Below, piece by piece: positions 52,654-60,938 of a stretch of DNA of 64,000 nt. A program made the position numbers and the translations under genes. Below the pieces are notes generated by a model. It was not told the origin of the DNA. It made no database searches and saw only the letters and a program-made list of their open reading frames with translations. The stretch's first letter is position 1. Every line of letters begins with the position of its first letter. The DNA is from an uncultured Eubacteriales bacterium (GTDB lineage: Bacteria; Bacillota; Clostridia; Oscillospirales; Acutalibacteraceae): assembly GCA_900316385.1 (NCBI GenBank), contig ONCP01000002.1, positions 1 through 64,000 of the forward strand, in the 5' to 3' direction.

Positions 52654-53919
52654 ATGGGAATGACAATGTCTCAGAAGATCCTCGCGGCTCACGCGGGTCT
52701 TGCCGAGGTCAAAGCGGGTCAGCTTATTGAGGCAAAGCTTGACCTTGTTCTGGGCAACGACGTTACCACGCCCGTAGCCATCAATGTTTTTGAGGCTAAC
52801 GGCGCTGATTCGGTTTTTGATAACACAAAAATCGCGATGATCATGGATCATTTTACGCCTAACAAGGATATCAAAGCGGCTACGCTCGTTAAACAGACGC
52901 GCGAATTTGCCGCGAAATATGATATCAAGAATTTCCGCGACGTCGGTAAAATGGGGATCGAGCACGCGCTTCTTCCCGAGATGGGTCTTGTCGGCCCCGG
53001 CTGTTTGTGTATCGGCGCGGATTCGCACACCTGCACCTACGGCGCTCTCGGAGCGTTTTCAACAGGCGTCGGTTCCACGGATATGTGCGCGGGTATGATA
53101 AGCGGCAAGGCTTGGTTCAAGGTTCCTGCCGCGATCAGGTTCAATCTTGTAGGCAAGCCGCAGGGCTTTGTTTCGGGCAAGGACGTTATCCTTCACATAA
53201 TCGGTAAAATCGGCGTGGACGGCGCTCTGTACAAGTCGATGGAATTTGTCGGCGAGGGCGTTAAATATCTCAATATCGACGACAGGCTTTGTATCGCGAA
53301 TATGGCGATCGAGGCGGGCGCCAAAAACGGAATTTTCCCCGTTGACGACATTACACGCGAGTACTGCGAAGGCCGTTATCAGGGAACTCCCGTTGAGTAT
53401 ACCGCCGACGAGGACGCCGTGTACGACGAAGAATACACCATCGACCTCTCTCAGCTCAGACCTACCGTTTCCTTCCCGCATCTCCCCGAGAACACAAGAA
53501 CGATCGACGAGATCGGCGAGACCGAGGTGAAAATCGATCAGGTAGTTATCGGCTCGTGCACAAACGGCCGTATATCCGACCTCAGAGCGGCCGCGGAGGT
53601 GCTCAAGGGCAAAACGATCGCCGACGGCGTGCGCTGTATCGTTATCCCCGGTACTCAGAACATCTGGAAGCAGGCGATGCACGAGGGCCTTTTCGATATC
53701 TTTATTGACGCGGGCGCGGTAGTATCGACCCCGACCTGCGGCCCCTGTCTCGGCGGACATATGGGAATCCTCGCCGCGGGCGAAAGAGCCGTTTCGACCA
53801 CCAACCGCAACTTTGTCGGACGTATGGGTCACGTTGACAGCGAGGTTTATCTCGCAAGCCCCGCGGTAGCGGCGGCGAGCGCTGTCACGGGTTACATCAC
53901 CGATCCCGAGAAGGTTTAA
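52654..53919 (+). CDS. leuC: 3-Isopropylmalate dehydratase large subunit
   Basis: The iron-sulfur aconitase-family subunit (421 residues) that isomerises 2- to 3-isopropylmalate in leucine synthesis with Leu[32 protein letters not shown], the first cluster Cys in [15 protein letters not shown] and the Cys pair in [13 protein letters not shown] are present. The ~420-residue length marks the LeuC2 type, common in Clostridia and archaea; the related homoaconitase cannot be excluded. AAAGGATG supports ATG 52654. leuD follows after 12 bases; leuA and leuB are not nearby. Confidence 0.95.
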   Translation: MGMTMSQKILAAHAGLAEVKAGQLIEAKLDLVLGNDVTTPVAINVFEANGADSVFDNTKIAMIMDHFTPNKDIKAATLVKQTREFAAKYDIKNFRDVGKMGIEHALLPEMGLVGPGCLCIGADSHTCTYGALGAFSTGVGSTDMCAGMISGKAWFKVPAAIRFNLVGKPQGFVSGKDVILHIIGKIGVDGALYKSMEFVGEGVKYLNIDDRLCIANMAIEAGAKNGIFPVDDITREYCEGRYQGTPVEYTADEDAVYDEEYTIDLSQLRPTVSFPHLPENTRTIDEIGETEVKIDQVVIGSCTNGRISDLRAAAEVLKGKTIADGVRCIVIPGTQNIWKQAMHEGLFDIFIDAGAVVSTPTCGPCLGGHMGILAAGERAVSTTNRNFVGRMGHVDSEVYLASPAVAAASAVTGYITDPEKV

Positions 53920-53931
53920 GGAGGTATAGTA

Positions 53932-54414
53932 ATGATCAACGCAAAAGGTAAGGTACATAAATTCGGAGATAACGTGGATACGGATGTAATCATCCCCGCG
54001 CGTTACCTCAACACAGCCTCTCACAAGGAGCTGGCGGCTCATTGTATGGAGGATATCGACAAGGAGTTTGTCAACAACGTCAGTGAAGGCGATATTATGG
54101 TCGCGACAAAGAACTTCGGCTGCGGCTCCTCGCGCGAGCACGCTCCGATCGCGATCAAGGCGAGCGGTATCAGCTGCGTTATCGCGTCGAGCTTCGCGAG
54201 GATATTCTACCGCAACGCTATCAATATCGGACTTCCGATCCTCGAATGTCCCGAGGCGGCAGAGGCGATCAACAACGGCGATATCGTCAGCGTGGACTAT
54301 GACACGGGCGTGATCACCGACGAAACCACGGGCAAAACCTTTCAGGGCGAGCCTTTCCCCGAGTTTATCCAGAACATTATCCAAAAGGGCGGACTCATCA
54401 ACTCGATCAAATAA
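53932..54414 (+). CDS. leuD: 3-Isopropylmalate dehydratase small subunit
   Basis: LeuD (160 residues), the swivelling domain that completes the active site of Leu[18 protein letters not shown] at the start, [23 protein letters not shown] and the substrate-recognition region [18 protein letters not shown] are diagnostic. AAGGAGGT precedes the ATG. It forms a two-gene operon with leuC and ends at a terminator. Confidence 0.97.
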   Translation: MINAKGKVHKFGDNVDTDVIIPARYLNTASHKELAAHCMEDIDKEFVNNVSEGDIMVATKNFGCGSSREHAPIAIKASGISCVIASSFARIFYRNAINIGLPILECPEAAEAINNGDIVSVDYDTGVITDETTGKTFQGEPFPEFIQNIIQKGGLINSIK

Positions 54415-54422
54415 AAATGTGT

Positions 54423-54454
54423 ATCGGCGGATTTATTTCCGCCGATTTTCTTTA
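54423..54454 (+). terminator. Rho-independent terminator of leuCD
   Basis: ATCGGCGG (54423-54430) pairs with CCGCCGAT (54439-54446), followed by TTTCTTT. Confidence 0.85.
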
Positions 54455-54459
54455 TTCGG

Positions 54460-54488
54460 TTGAAAAACGCGCGTTAATGGAGTATAAT
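54460..54488 (+). promoter_or_regulatory. Promoter of the tautomerase gene
   Basis: TTGAAA at 54460-54465, 17-base spacer, perfect TATAAT at 54483-54488, 27 bases before the start. Confidence 0.7.
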
Positions 54489-54515
54489 GAAACGAGATTA
54501 TTTTGGAGGGATATT

Positions 54516-54857
54516 ATGCCTTTTGTAAACGTAAAGACCTCGGTCAGGGTTGACGAGGCGAAGAAAACCGTAATTGAAGCGAAAATCACCAAGGCTATCA
54601 CGATCTTGCCCGGTAAGTCCGAGAGCCATCTTATGTGCGCTGTCGAGGACGGCGTGAGTATGATGTTCCACGGCGACAAGGAGAACACCGCTTTTGTCGA
54701 GGTCAAGATACTCGGCAAATCAACACGCGAGGCGTACGAGAAGCTGACCGCCGCGATTTGCGATATCCTTGAGGAGGAAATCGGCGTAAGCCCCGAGTAT
54801 TGCTACGTAAAATTCGAGGAGATAGTGAACTGGGGCTATAACAAATATCTGTTCTGA
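54516..54857 (+). CDS. MIF-like tautomerase-superfamily protein
   Basis: A 113-residue protein resembling macrophage migration inhibitory factor. MPFVNVKTSV provides the Pro that becomes the N-terminal catalytic base once Met is removed; FVEVKILGKSTREAYEKL and the C-terminal GVSPEYCYVKFEEIVNWGYN parallel the MIF core and its ISPDRVYI strand. A trimeric keto-enol tautomerase is expected; the physiological substrate is unknown, and D-dopachrome or phenylpyruvate is used only as an assay compound. GGAGGG supports ATG 54516. The YjbQ gene follows 12 bases later. Confidence 0.88.
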   Translation: MPFVNVKTSVRVDEAKKTVIEAKITKAITILPGKSESHLMCAVEDGVSMMFHGDKENTAFVEVKILGKSTREAYEKLTAAICDILEEEIGVSPEYCYVKFEEIVNWGYNKYLF

Positions 54858-54869
54858 TTGGAGTAGGAT

Positions 54870-55286
54870 ATGAAAAGTTACAGAAAAGAGCTGTGGTTCA
54901 ATATTCCCGCGCGCAGAAAAATAGTCAGGATCACCGAGGATGTACAGCGCGCGATCGACGAGAGCGGCGTCAAAGAAGGTCTGGTTCTGGTCAACGCCAT
55001 GAATATCACGGCGTCCGTCTTTATCAACGACGACGAAAGCGGACTTCACTCCGACTACGAAAGGTGGCTTGAAAAGCTCGCCCCCGAAAAGCCGTACAGT
55101 CAGTATGATCACAACGGCTTTGAGGATAACGCCGACGCTCACCTCAAGCGAACCGTTATGGGCAGAGAGGTCGTCTGCGCGATTACCGACGGCAGACTTG
55201 ACTTTGGCACATGGGAGCAGATTTTTTACTATGAGCTCGACGGAAAGCGCAACAAGCACGCGCTGATCAAGATTATAGGAGAATAG
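54870..55286 (+). CDS. YjbQ/UPF0047-family protein
   Basis: A 138-residue protein of the YjbQ (UPF0047) family. [45 protein letters not shown] covers the conserved core, and [17 protein letters not shown] with [29 protein letters not shown] gives the family His-Lys and Trp-Glu regions. Some members have weak thiamine-phosphate synthase activity, but the true role is unsettled. It is co-transcribed with the tautomerase. A structured region of ~190 bases follows. Confidence 0.9.
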   Translation: MKSYRKELWFNIPARRKIVRITEDVQRAIDESGVKEGLVLVNAMNITASVFINDDESGLHSDYERWLEKLAPEKPYSQYDHNGFEDNADAHLKRTVMGREVVCAITDGRLDFGTWEQIFYYELDGKRNKHALIKIIGE

Positions 55287-55287
55287 T

Positions 55288-55475
55288 GTGAACAACACTG
55301 ATCCAAGCAATATTGCCCGCTCATTCTGCCGCGTACGGCAGTGAGCGGAGGCGCCGTCCGATTTTGTTTTGGGTAACAAACCCATACAACGGGGACGGCT
55401 CGATCGGCAGCTACACCTTATCAGCCCACGGTAAGGTCGTAGGGATCATCAATGAATCTTGTGGGCTGAAAGGCT
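55288..55475 (+). ncRNA. Structured intergenic RNA candidate with H-type pseudoknot before ddl
   Basis: Nearly all of this gap can fold. Hairpin 1: CCGCTCA + CTGCCG (55317-55331), loop CGTA, CGGCAG + TGAGCGG (55336-55348). Hairpin 2: GCCGTCC/GGACGGC (55353-55359/55393-55399) with inner TTGT/ACAA and TGGGT/ACCCA. Helix S1: 55411-55420 with 55432-55442, 10 pairs and one bulge. CAGCCCAC in the S1 loop (55422-55429) is complementary to GTGGGCTG (55461-55468), giving an 8-bp S2 and a geometrically reasonable pseudoknot (linkers 1, 2 and 18 bases). S2 ends one base before the ddl AAAGG site. It matches no riboswitch class I know. Regulation of ddl is inferred. Confidence 0.5.
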
Positions 55476-56525
55476 ATGGCGATTATTATGAATATAGCAG
55501 TTATTACGGGCGGACTCAGCACCGAGCGCGACGTCGCGATCAGCTCGGGCGGAAAGATTGCCGCCGCGCTCAGAAGCAAGGGTCACAACGTTGTTTTGAT
55601 TGACGTATATATGGGTTATGACGGCGAGATAGACCCGAAGCACCTTTTTGAGAACAACGCGGATCTGCTTCAGGCAAAGGGCGTAGGAGAGATCGTTCCC
55701 GATCTGAAGGCGGTCAGGGAGAGCCGCCGAGGAGACAGCCCGTGCTTCCTCGGAAGAAATGTTGAGAAGATATGCCGCTATGCCGACATCACCTTTTTCG
55801 CGCTTCACGGCGGCGAGGGTGAGAACGGTCAGCTTCAGGCGGCGTTTGATATACTCGGAATAAAATACACGGGCGCAAGCTACCTTGCCGCGGCGCTCGC
55901 TATGGACAAGGGGATCTCACGCGCGCTTTTTGCCCAGCAGAAGGTCAGGATTGCCGCGGGCGACCTCTTTGACAGAACCGAGGATATCAACGAATGGGAT
56001 ATTTTCCCCTGCGTGATCAAGCCCTGCTCGGGCGGCAGCAGCGTCGGAATAACGAAGGCGGAGAACCGCGAGCAGTTCAACGCGGCGGTCAAAGAAGCCT
56101 TCTCCTACGAGGACGAGGTGGTTGTGGAGCAGTTTATCGAGGGCAGAGAGTTTTCTGTCGGAGTGCTCGGCGACGAAGTTCTGCCTCCGATCGAGATCAT
56201 CCCGACAACAGGCTTCTATGATTACAAGAGCAAGTATCAGGCGGGTCTTACGGTTGAGGAGTGTCCCGCTAAGATCACCGAGGCGGAGGACAAGGAGCTT
56301 CGCGAGGCGGCTTACAGAGCTTATAAAACGCTCCACCTCAGCGCCTACGCCAGAATGGACTTTATACTTACCTCCGACGGCAAGGCGTACTGCCTTGAGG
56401 CGAACACTCTCCCGGGTATGACACCCACAAGCCTGCTTCCTCAGGAGGCGGCTGCGATCGGAATGGATTATCCGACGCTATGTGAGAAGATCGTTGAGCT
56501 CTCGCTCGAAAAATACAATAAATAA
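55476..56525 (+). CDS. ddl: D-alanine--D-alanine ligase
   Basis: Ddl (349 residues) is an ATP-grasp ligase making D-Ala-D-Ala for peptidoglycan. NIAVITGGLSTERDVAISSGG opens the protein; FALHGGEGENGQLQ, PCVIKPCSGGSSVGI, VVEQFIEGREFSVGVL and YCLEANTLPGMTPTSLLPQ are the ATP and metal regions. The omega loop reads FYDYKSKYQAG, with the Tyr typical of D-Ala-D-Ala rather than D-Ala-D-lactate enzymes. ATG 55476 follows AAAGG closely; ATG 55488 fits the usual family start and is a real alternative. murF lies 14 bases downstream. Confidence 0.96.
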   Translation: MAIIMNIAVITGGLSTERDVAISSGGKIAAALRSKGHNVVLIDVYMGYDGEIDPKHLFENNADLLQAKGVGEIVPDLKAVRESRRGDSPCFLGRNVEKICRYADITFFALHGGEGENGQLQAAFDILGIKYTGASYLAAALAMDKGISRALFAQQKVRIAAGDLFDRTEDINEWDIFPCVIKPCSGGSSVGITKAENREQFNAAVKEAFSYEDEVVVEQFIEGREFSVGVLGDEVLPPIEIIPTTGFYDYKSKYQAGLTVEECPAKITEAEDKELREAAYRAYKTLHLSAYARMDFILTSDGKAYCLEANTLPGMTPTSLLPQEAAAIGMDYPTLCEKIVELSLEKYNK

Positions 56526-56539
56526 TTAAGGATCACGTT

Positions 56540-57883
56540 ATGAAAAGCTTCACTCTTAACGAAATCGCTCTCGCCTGCGGCGGACAGTACGTCGGCGACG
56601 AGAGCTTCAAAAATACCGAAATCAGCTCTGTTGAGCGCGACAGCCGCAACATCAAAGAGAACTCGCTTTTTCTCGCGATAAAGGGCGAGCGCGTCGACGG
56701 TCATGATTTCATCGAAAAATGCTTTGAAAGCGGCGCGCTCTGCGCTCTGTGCGAGAAGGCGCCCGAGAATCCCTCAAAGCCCTGTATCGTAGTTGACAGC
56801 ACGCTCGACGCGGTCAAAAAGGTCGCGAGGGCATATCGTGAGAAATTTGATATCCCGATCGTCGGGATCAGCGGAAGCGTCGGCAAAACCTCCACCAAGG
56901 AGATGATAGCCGCCGTGCTTTCCTCGCGCTTTAACGTTCACAAGACCGCGGGCAACCTCAACAACGAGCTCGGCGTACCTCTCACTCTTTTCGGAATGAA
57001 CGAGAACACAGAGGCAGCTGTTATCGAAATGGGCATTTCGGGATTCGGAGAAATGACGAGGATCTCCGAGATGGTTCAGCCTACGATCGAGGTCATAACC
57101 ATTATCGGCGAGTGTCATCTTGAAAATCTCGGCGACCGCGACGGCGTTTTCAAGGCAAAGACCGAGATGTTCAAAAACCTCAGAGAGGGCGGCAGGGTCG
57201 TTCTCAACGGCGACGACGACAAGCTTTCGCAGGTGACTGAGGTAAAAGGCGAAAGACCGATTTTCTACGGATTGAACGGCGAGGCATATACCGCCGAAAA
57301 CATAAAAAACAACGGCGCGCTCGGAGTGGACGCCGATCTTATCCTCAAAGGGAAAAGGGTAAAGGTGACTGTCCCCGCGATAGGCACCTATATGGTCGCG
57401 AACGCTCTCGCGGGAGCTGCCGTGGGCGAGCTTCTCGGACTTGATACGGAAGAGATCAAGAAGGGCGTTGAGAGCTACCGCACCGTCGGCAGCCGCGCTA
57501 ACCTTGTTGATACAGGATATATCAGGATCGTTGACGACTGCTACAACGCCAACCCGACCTCGGTCAAGGCGTCGATCGACACGCTTTTGAATCTCGGCGG
57601 AAGAAGCGTCGCGCTCCTCGGCGATATGAAGGAGCTCGGCAAAAACGAGCTTGCGCTCCACCGCGAGGTCGGCGAGTATGCCCGTAAATGCGACCTTGTG
57701 ATCGCTGTCGGACCTCTCGCTCAGGCTCTGGCAGAGGGCGCGGGCGGCGTTCATTTCGTGACCAAAGAGGACGCGATGGAATCGCTCCCGAGACTTATTC
57801 ACGAGGGCGACACCGTGCTTGTAAAGGCGAGCCACAGTATGCAGTTTGAGAAGCTGGTAGAGTTTTTGAAGGAATTGAAATGA
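56540..57883 (+). CDS. murF: UDP-MurNAc-tripeptide--D-alanyl-D-alanine ligase
   Basis: MurF (447 residues) adds the D-Ala-D-Ala made by the upstream Ddl to UDP-MurNAc-tripeptide, completing the cytoplasmic peptidoglycan precursor. The N-terminal UDP-binding domain (SVERDSRNIKENSLFLAIKGERVDGHDFI), the P-loop GSVGKTS (112-118), NLNNELGVPLTLF, and the C-terminal DDCYNANPTSVKASI and LGDMKELG are all intact. Ddl-MurF adjacency is a common arrangement. The end overlaps the HAD gene by four bases. Confidence 0.97.
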   Translation: MKSFTLNEIALACGGQYVGDESFKNTEISSVERDSRNIKENSLFLAIKGERVDGHDFIEKCFESGALCALCEKAPENPSKPCIVVDSTLDAVKKVARAYREKFDIPIVGISGSVGKTSTKEMIAAVLSSRFNVHKTAGNLNNELGVPLTLFGMNENTEAAVIEMGISGFGEMTRISEMVQPTIEVITIIGECHLENLGDRDGVFKAKTEMFKNLREGGRVVLNGDDDKLSQVTEVKGERPIFYGLNGEAYTAENIKNNGALGVDADLILKGKRVKVTVPAIGTYMVANALAGAAVGELLGLDTEEIKKGVESYRTVGSRANLVDTGYIRIVDDCYNANPTSVKASIDTLLNLGGRSVALLGDMKELGKNELALHREVGEYARKCDLVIAVGPLAQALAEGAGGVHFVTKEDAMESLPRLIHEGDTVLVKASHSMQFEKLVEFLKELK

Positions 57884-58557
57884 GATTTTCGGGCGTGATC
57901 TTCGATATGGACGGTCTGATGTTCGATACCGAAACGCTGACCTACAAGCTCCAGAAGGAGATTTTTGATAAAAAAGGAATAGTTTATACGCTTGACTGGT
58001 ACAAGCAGACGGTAGGCAAGCGCTCGGAGGATATACTTGCGCTGTTCAAGGAGCTCTGCGGAGAGGACTTTGACTACGAGGCGTTCCGCGCCGAGTGCCG
58101 CGAAGCGTACATTGACTATACCGACAGATACGGAGTGCCGATCAAGAACGGACTTTTTGAGCTGCTCCGTTATCTTAGGGAGAAGGGCATAAAAACAGCG
58201 CTCGCAACCTCGACCACGAGGCGGAGCGCCGAAAGGACCCTGCGTGTTTCGGAAACCTTGCCGTATTTTGACGAGCTTGTTTGCGCCGAGGATGTCAGCC
58301 GAGGCAAGCCGTTTCCCGATCCGTTTTTAAAGGCGGCTGAGAAGCTCGGCGTAAAGCCCGAAAGCTGTCTTTCTCTTGAGGACAGCCTGAACGGGATCCG
58401 TTCCGCCTATGACGCGGGTACGATCGCCGTGATGATCCCCGACCTGATCCCTCCGACGGAGGAAATCAAGTCGCTCTGCTTTAAGGTGCTCAACAGCTTA
58501 ACAGACGTGATACCGTTGATAGAACAAGAAAGCGCGCGCAACGTGCAACTGAGATGA
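57880..58557 (+). CDS. HAD-superfamily phosphatase/phosphomutase
   Basis: A 225-residue HAD subfamily IA hydrolase resembling beta-phosphoglucomutase. Motif I is GVIFDMDGLMFDTE (nucleophile Asp, with the following DxD acid/base), motif II LATSTTR, motif III Lys near RGKPFPDPF and motif IV LSLEDSLNGIRSA. An alpha-helical cap lies at ~18-85. The ATG overlaps murF by four bases, so it is in the wall-precursor operon; the substrate could be a sugar phosphate. Substrate prediction for this family is unreliable. Confidence 0.9.
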   Translation: MRFSGVIFDMDGLMFDTETLTYKLQKEIFDKKGIVYTLDWYKQTVGKRSEDILALFKELCGEDFDYEAFRAECREAYIDYTDRYGVPIKNGLFELLRYLREKGIKTALATSTTRRSAERTLRVSETLPYFDELVCAEDVSRGKPFPDPFLKAAEKLGVKPESCLSLEDSLNGIRSAYDAGTIAVMIPDLIPPTEEIKSLCFKVLNSLTDVIPLIEQESARNVQLR

Positions 58558-58643
58558 AAATACAAATTTTTTATGATTGGAATCAGTCGGTATTATGCGC
58601 CGCTGAATTATACGACTTTTGAGTAATTACCTGTCACATAAAC

Positions 58644-58668
58644 AAGGACGCGCCCGAGGCGCGTCCTT
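58644..58668. terminator. Bidirectional hairpin terminator
   Basis: AAGGACGCGCC (58644-58654) pairs with GGCGCGTCCTT (58658-58668) between convergent genes; T-containing tails lie on both sides. The ~85 bases before it (58558-58643) show nothing else. Confidence 0.8.
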
Positions 58669-59216
58669 TACTCTTTGTTGTATTTTTTCGGCTCGGTTTC
58701 GTAAACGTTGTTGCCCTCGCTGTCGATCGCGACAACGCAGGGGAAATCTTCAACATAATATCTTCTCACCGACTCGGTCCCCAGATCCTCGTAGCAGATC
58801 GGCTCGGTTTTTTTGATGCTTTTCGCGATCAGCGCCGCAGCGCCGCCTATCGCCGCGAAATACACGGCGTTGTTTCTGACGATCGCGTCGATCACCTCCG
58901 GGCTTCTCGCGCCCTTGCCGACCATTCCCTTAAGTCCCATATCAAGCAGAGTAGGCGCGTATTTGTCCATTCTGTAACTCGAGGTGGGGCCAGCGGGTCC
59001 TACGGCGTAGCCGGGCTTAGCGGGAGCGGGACCGACATAATAGATAGTCTCGCCCTTTACGTCAACAGGGAGCTCGTACCCTTTTTCGGCAAGCTCAAAA
59101 AGCCGCTTGTGAGCAGCGTCTCTGCCTGTTATCATAGTTCCCGTCAGCAGAACGCTGTCGCCTGCCTTCAGTGTTTTGATTTGTTCATCCGTCAAAGGAA
59201 GCGTTATTCTTTTCAT
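58668..59216 (-). CDS. Class I fumarate hydratase, beta subunit
   Basis: A 182-residue beta (C-terminal-like) subunit of an oxygen-sensitive class I fumarase or L(+)-tartrate dehydratase. LLTGTMITGRDAAHKRL, YYVGPAPAKPGYAVGPAGPTSSYRMDKYAPTLL and MVGKGARSPEVIDAI are the conserved segments, with VYFAAIGGAAALIAKSI. It lies 12 bases behind the alpha-subunit gene. The pair reversibly hydrates fumarate to malate, here perhaps in an incomplete TCA branch. Malate and tartrate enzymes cannot be told apart by sequence alone. Confidence 0.93.
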   Translation of the reverse strand: MKRITLPLTDEQIKTLKAGDSVLLTGTMITGRDAAHKRLFELAEKGYELPVDVKGETIYYVGPAPAKPGYAVGPAGPTSSYRMDKYAPTLLDMGLKGMVGKGARSPEVIDAIVRNNAVYFAAIGGAAALIAKSIKKTEPICYEDLGTESVRRYYVEDFPCVVAIDSEGNNVYETEPKKYNKE

Positions 59217-59228
59217 TTTTTACCTCCC

Positions 59229-60077
59229 TCAGATCTCGGCGCTTTTGTGTCTGGCGGCGTGACAGCAAATGTTGACCGCCACAGGCATACCCGCGATGTG
59301 CGTCGGCGAGGTCTCTATGTTCACGCCGATCGCGGTAGTGTTTCCGCCGAGTCCCGCGGGGCCGAAGCCCATAAGGTTGATTTTGTTCAGCAGCTCGCGC
59401 TCAAGCTCGGCATAGCGCGGATCGGGGTTTTCCGTATTGATCGCTCGGAAGGTAGCCTTCTTTGCCAGCTGGGCGCAGCGCTCAAAGGTTCCGCCGATCC
59501 CCACGCCCACAACTATCGGCGGACAGGGGTTGGGTCCCGCGTTCCTGACCGTGTCGAGCACAAAGCTCTTGACGCCCTCAACGCCGTAGGACGGAGTGAG
59601 CATTTTTACGGCGGACATATTCTCGCTTCCAAAGCCCTTGCCGCCCGCGGTTATCCTGATTTTGTCGCCCGAAACGATCCTTGTGTGAATGATCGCGGGA
59701 GTGTTGTCCTTGGTGTTGATTCTGTCAAAGACAGGGTCGTCTACCACGCTTTTGCGAAGGTATCCGTCAATATAAGCGCGCCGCACGCCCTCCTGAACGG
59801 CTTCCTCAAAGTCGCCTTCGATCGCGACCTTGTCGCCGTATTCAACGAACAAAACAGCCATACCCGTGTCCTGACAAAGCGGGATCTCCTCTTTAGCGGC
59901 AAGCTCGTCGTTTTCGATTATCTGCGAGAGCACCGCCCTTCCGACCTCGCTTTCCTCGTTTTCGCGCGCGTTTTTCAGCGCGTCGAGGACGTCGGAGCCG
60001 ATAAAGTAGTTGCAGTCCGTAAACAGGCTTTTAACGGTCTCGGTAACCGTTTCCGCCCTGATAATTCTTGTTTCCAT
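59229..60077 (-). CDS. Class I fumarate hydratase, alpha subunit
   Basis: A ~282-residue iron-sulfur subunit of the two-part fumarase. Three Cys positions typical of the family are visible: EEIPLCQDTGMAVLF, GPNPCPPIVVGVGIGGTFERCAQLAKKA, and the C-terminal AVNICCHAARHK. The cluster makes the enzyme oxygen-sensitive, fitting an anaerobe. ATG 60077 is preferred because GGTGATG lies just upstream; GTG 60086 and ATG 60083 are alternatives. It has a good promoter and is followed by the beta subunit. Confidence 0.93.
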   Translation of the reverse strand: METRIIRAETVTETVKSLFTDCNYFIGSDVLDALKNARENEESEVGRAVLSQIIENDELAAKEEIPLCQDTGMAVLFVEYGDKVAIEGDFEEAVQEGVRRAYIDGYLRKSVVDDPVFDRINTKDNTPAIIHTRIVSGDKIRITAGGKGFGSENMSAVKMLTPSYGVEGVKSFVLDTVRNAGPNPCPPIVVGVGIGGTFERCAQLAKKATFRAINTENPDPRYAELERELLNKINLMGFGPAGLGGNTTAIGVNIETSPTHIAGMPVAVNICCHAARHKSAEI

Positions 60078-60094
60078 TTTCATCACCGCTTTCC

Positions 60095-60123
60095 ATTATA
60101 AAATAAAACGACATATAAATCAA
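60095..60123 (-). promoter_or_regulatory. Promoter of the fumarase operon
   Basis: On the minus strand, TTGATT (60118-60123), 17-base spacer, perfect TATAAT (60095-60100). Confidence 0.7.
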
Positions 60124-60187
60124 CAAGCTCTTTTATTTTTGCGAAAGATATGGTATATTTAAAATATCATAATTATCAAAAAATTTT

Positions 60188-60230
60188 TAATCGTTCAACA
60201 TATAATCGTCACACGATCGGGATATAATCG
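60188..60230 (+). promoter_or_regulatory. Three TAATCG repeats upstream of the response regulator
   Basis: TAATCG occurs at 60188-60193, 60203-60208 and 60225-60230; the last two are part of ATATAATCG copies exactly 22 bases (two helix turns) apart. OmpR-type regulators bind direct repeats, so these may be autoregulatory boxes. One TATAAT (60223-60228) may also be the -10. Confidence 0.4.
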
Positions 60231-60260
60231 AACGGAAGAATTCTAAAAGGAGCGGTATAT

Positions 60261-60938
60261 ATGAGCAAAATATTGGTAGTAGACGACGAGTTTCGGATTC
60301 GTCAGATAATCCGCAAATACGCCGAGTTTGAGGGTCACACGGTCGAGGAGGCCGTGGACGGTATGCAGGCGATCGAGGTTTGCAGAAAGAACAAGTACGA
60401 CCTCATCATTATGGATGTTATGATGCCCGAGCTCGACGGCTTCTCGGCTTGTCGGGAAATCAGAAAATTCTCCCAAACTCCCGTGATCATGCTCTCGGCG
60501 CGAGGCGAGGAGTATGACAAGATCCACGGCTTTGAGCTCGGCTCCGACGACTACGTTGTAAAGCCGTTCTCTCCCAAGGAGCTGATGATGCGCGTCAACG
60601 CCGTTATCAAGCGTTCGGGCGGGAACTCGGGCGAAGATAAAAAGGACGTGTTCACCTACAAGGGTCTGACTGTCGATTTCTCCGCAAGGATCGTTACGAT
60701 CGACGGCGAACGCGTCGAGATGACCCCCAAGGAGTACGAGCTGTTCTTCTATATGGTCAAGAACAAGGGTCTGGCGCTCACTCGTGAAAAGCTTATTTCC
60801 GAGGTTTGGGGTTACGATTTCTTCGGCGACGAGCGTACGCTCGATACCCACATCAAGCTGCTGAGAAAATCTCTCGGCGAATACAGCAAGTGCATCGTTA
60901 CGCTTCGAGGGGTGGGTTATCGCTTTGAAACAAACTAA
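60261..60938 (+). CDS. OmpR/PhoB-family response regulator
   Basis: A 225-residue two-component regulator. The receiver domain (~1-115) has the acidic pair DDE at 8-10, phospho-acceptor D52 in LIIMDVMMPELDG, the Ser in IMLSARGE and the Lys in VVKPFSP. The DNA-binding winged helix (~130-225) reads EMTPKEYELFFYMVKNKG, LTREKLISEVWGYDFFGDERTLDTHIKLLRKSLG and GVGYRFE. AAAGGAGCGG precedes the ATG. Its kinase overlaps its end by 14 bases. The target genes are unknown. Confidence 0.97.
   Translation: MSKILVVDDEFRIRQIIRKYAEFEGHTVEEAVDGMQAIEVCRKNKYDLIIMDVMMPELDGFSACREIRKFSQTPVIMLSARGEEYDKIHGFELGSDDYVVKPFSPKELMMRVNAVIKRSGGNSGEDKKDVFTYKGLTVDFSARIVTIDGERVEMTPKEYELFFYMVKNKGLALTREKLISEVWGYDFFGDERTLDTHIKLLRKSLGEYSKCIVTLRGVGYRFETN

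Noticed and set aside
53059-54384. 441-codon open frame on the minus strand opposite leuCD
   Set aside because: leuC and leuD on the plus strand are certain, and the antisense protein shows no family features.
55313-55603. 96-codon open frame crossing the structured region into ddl
   Set aside because: It overlaps the certain ddl start in another frame and has no ribosome-binding site; the RNA structure explains this interval better.
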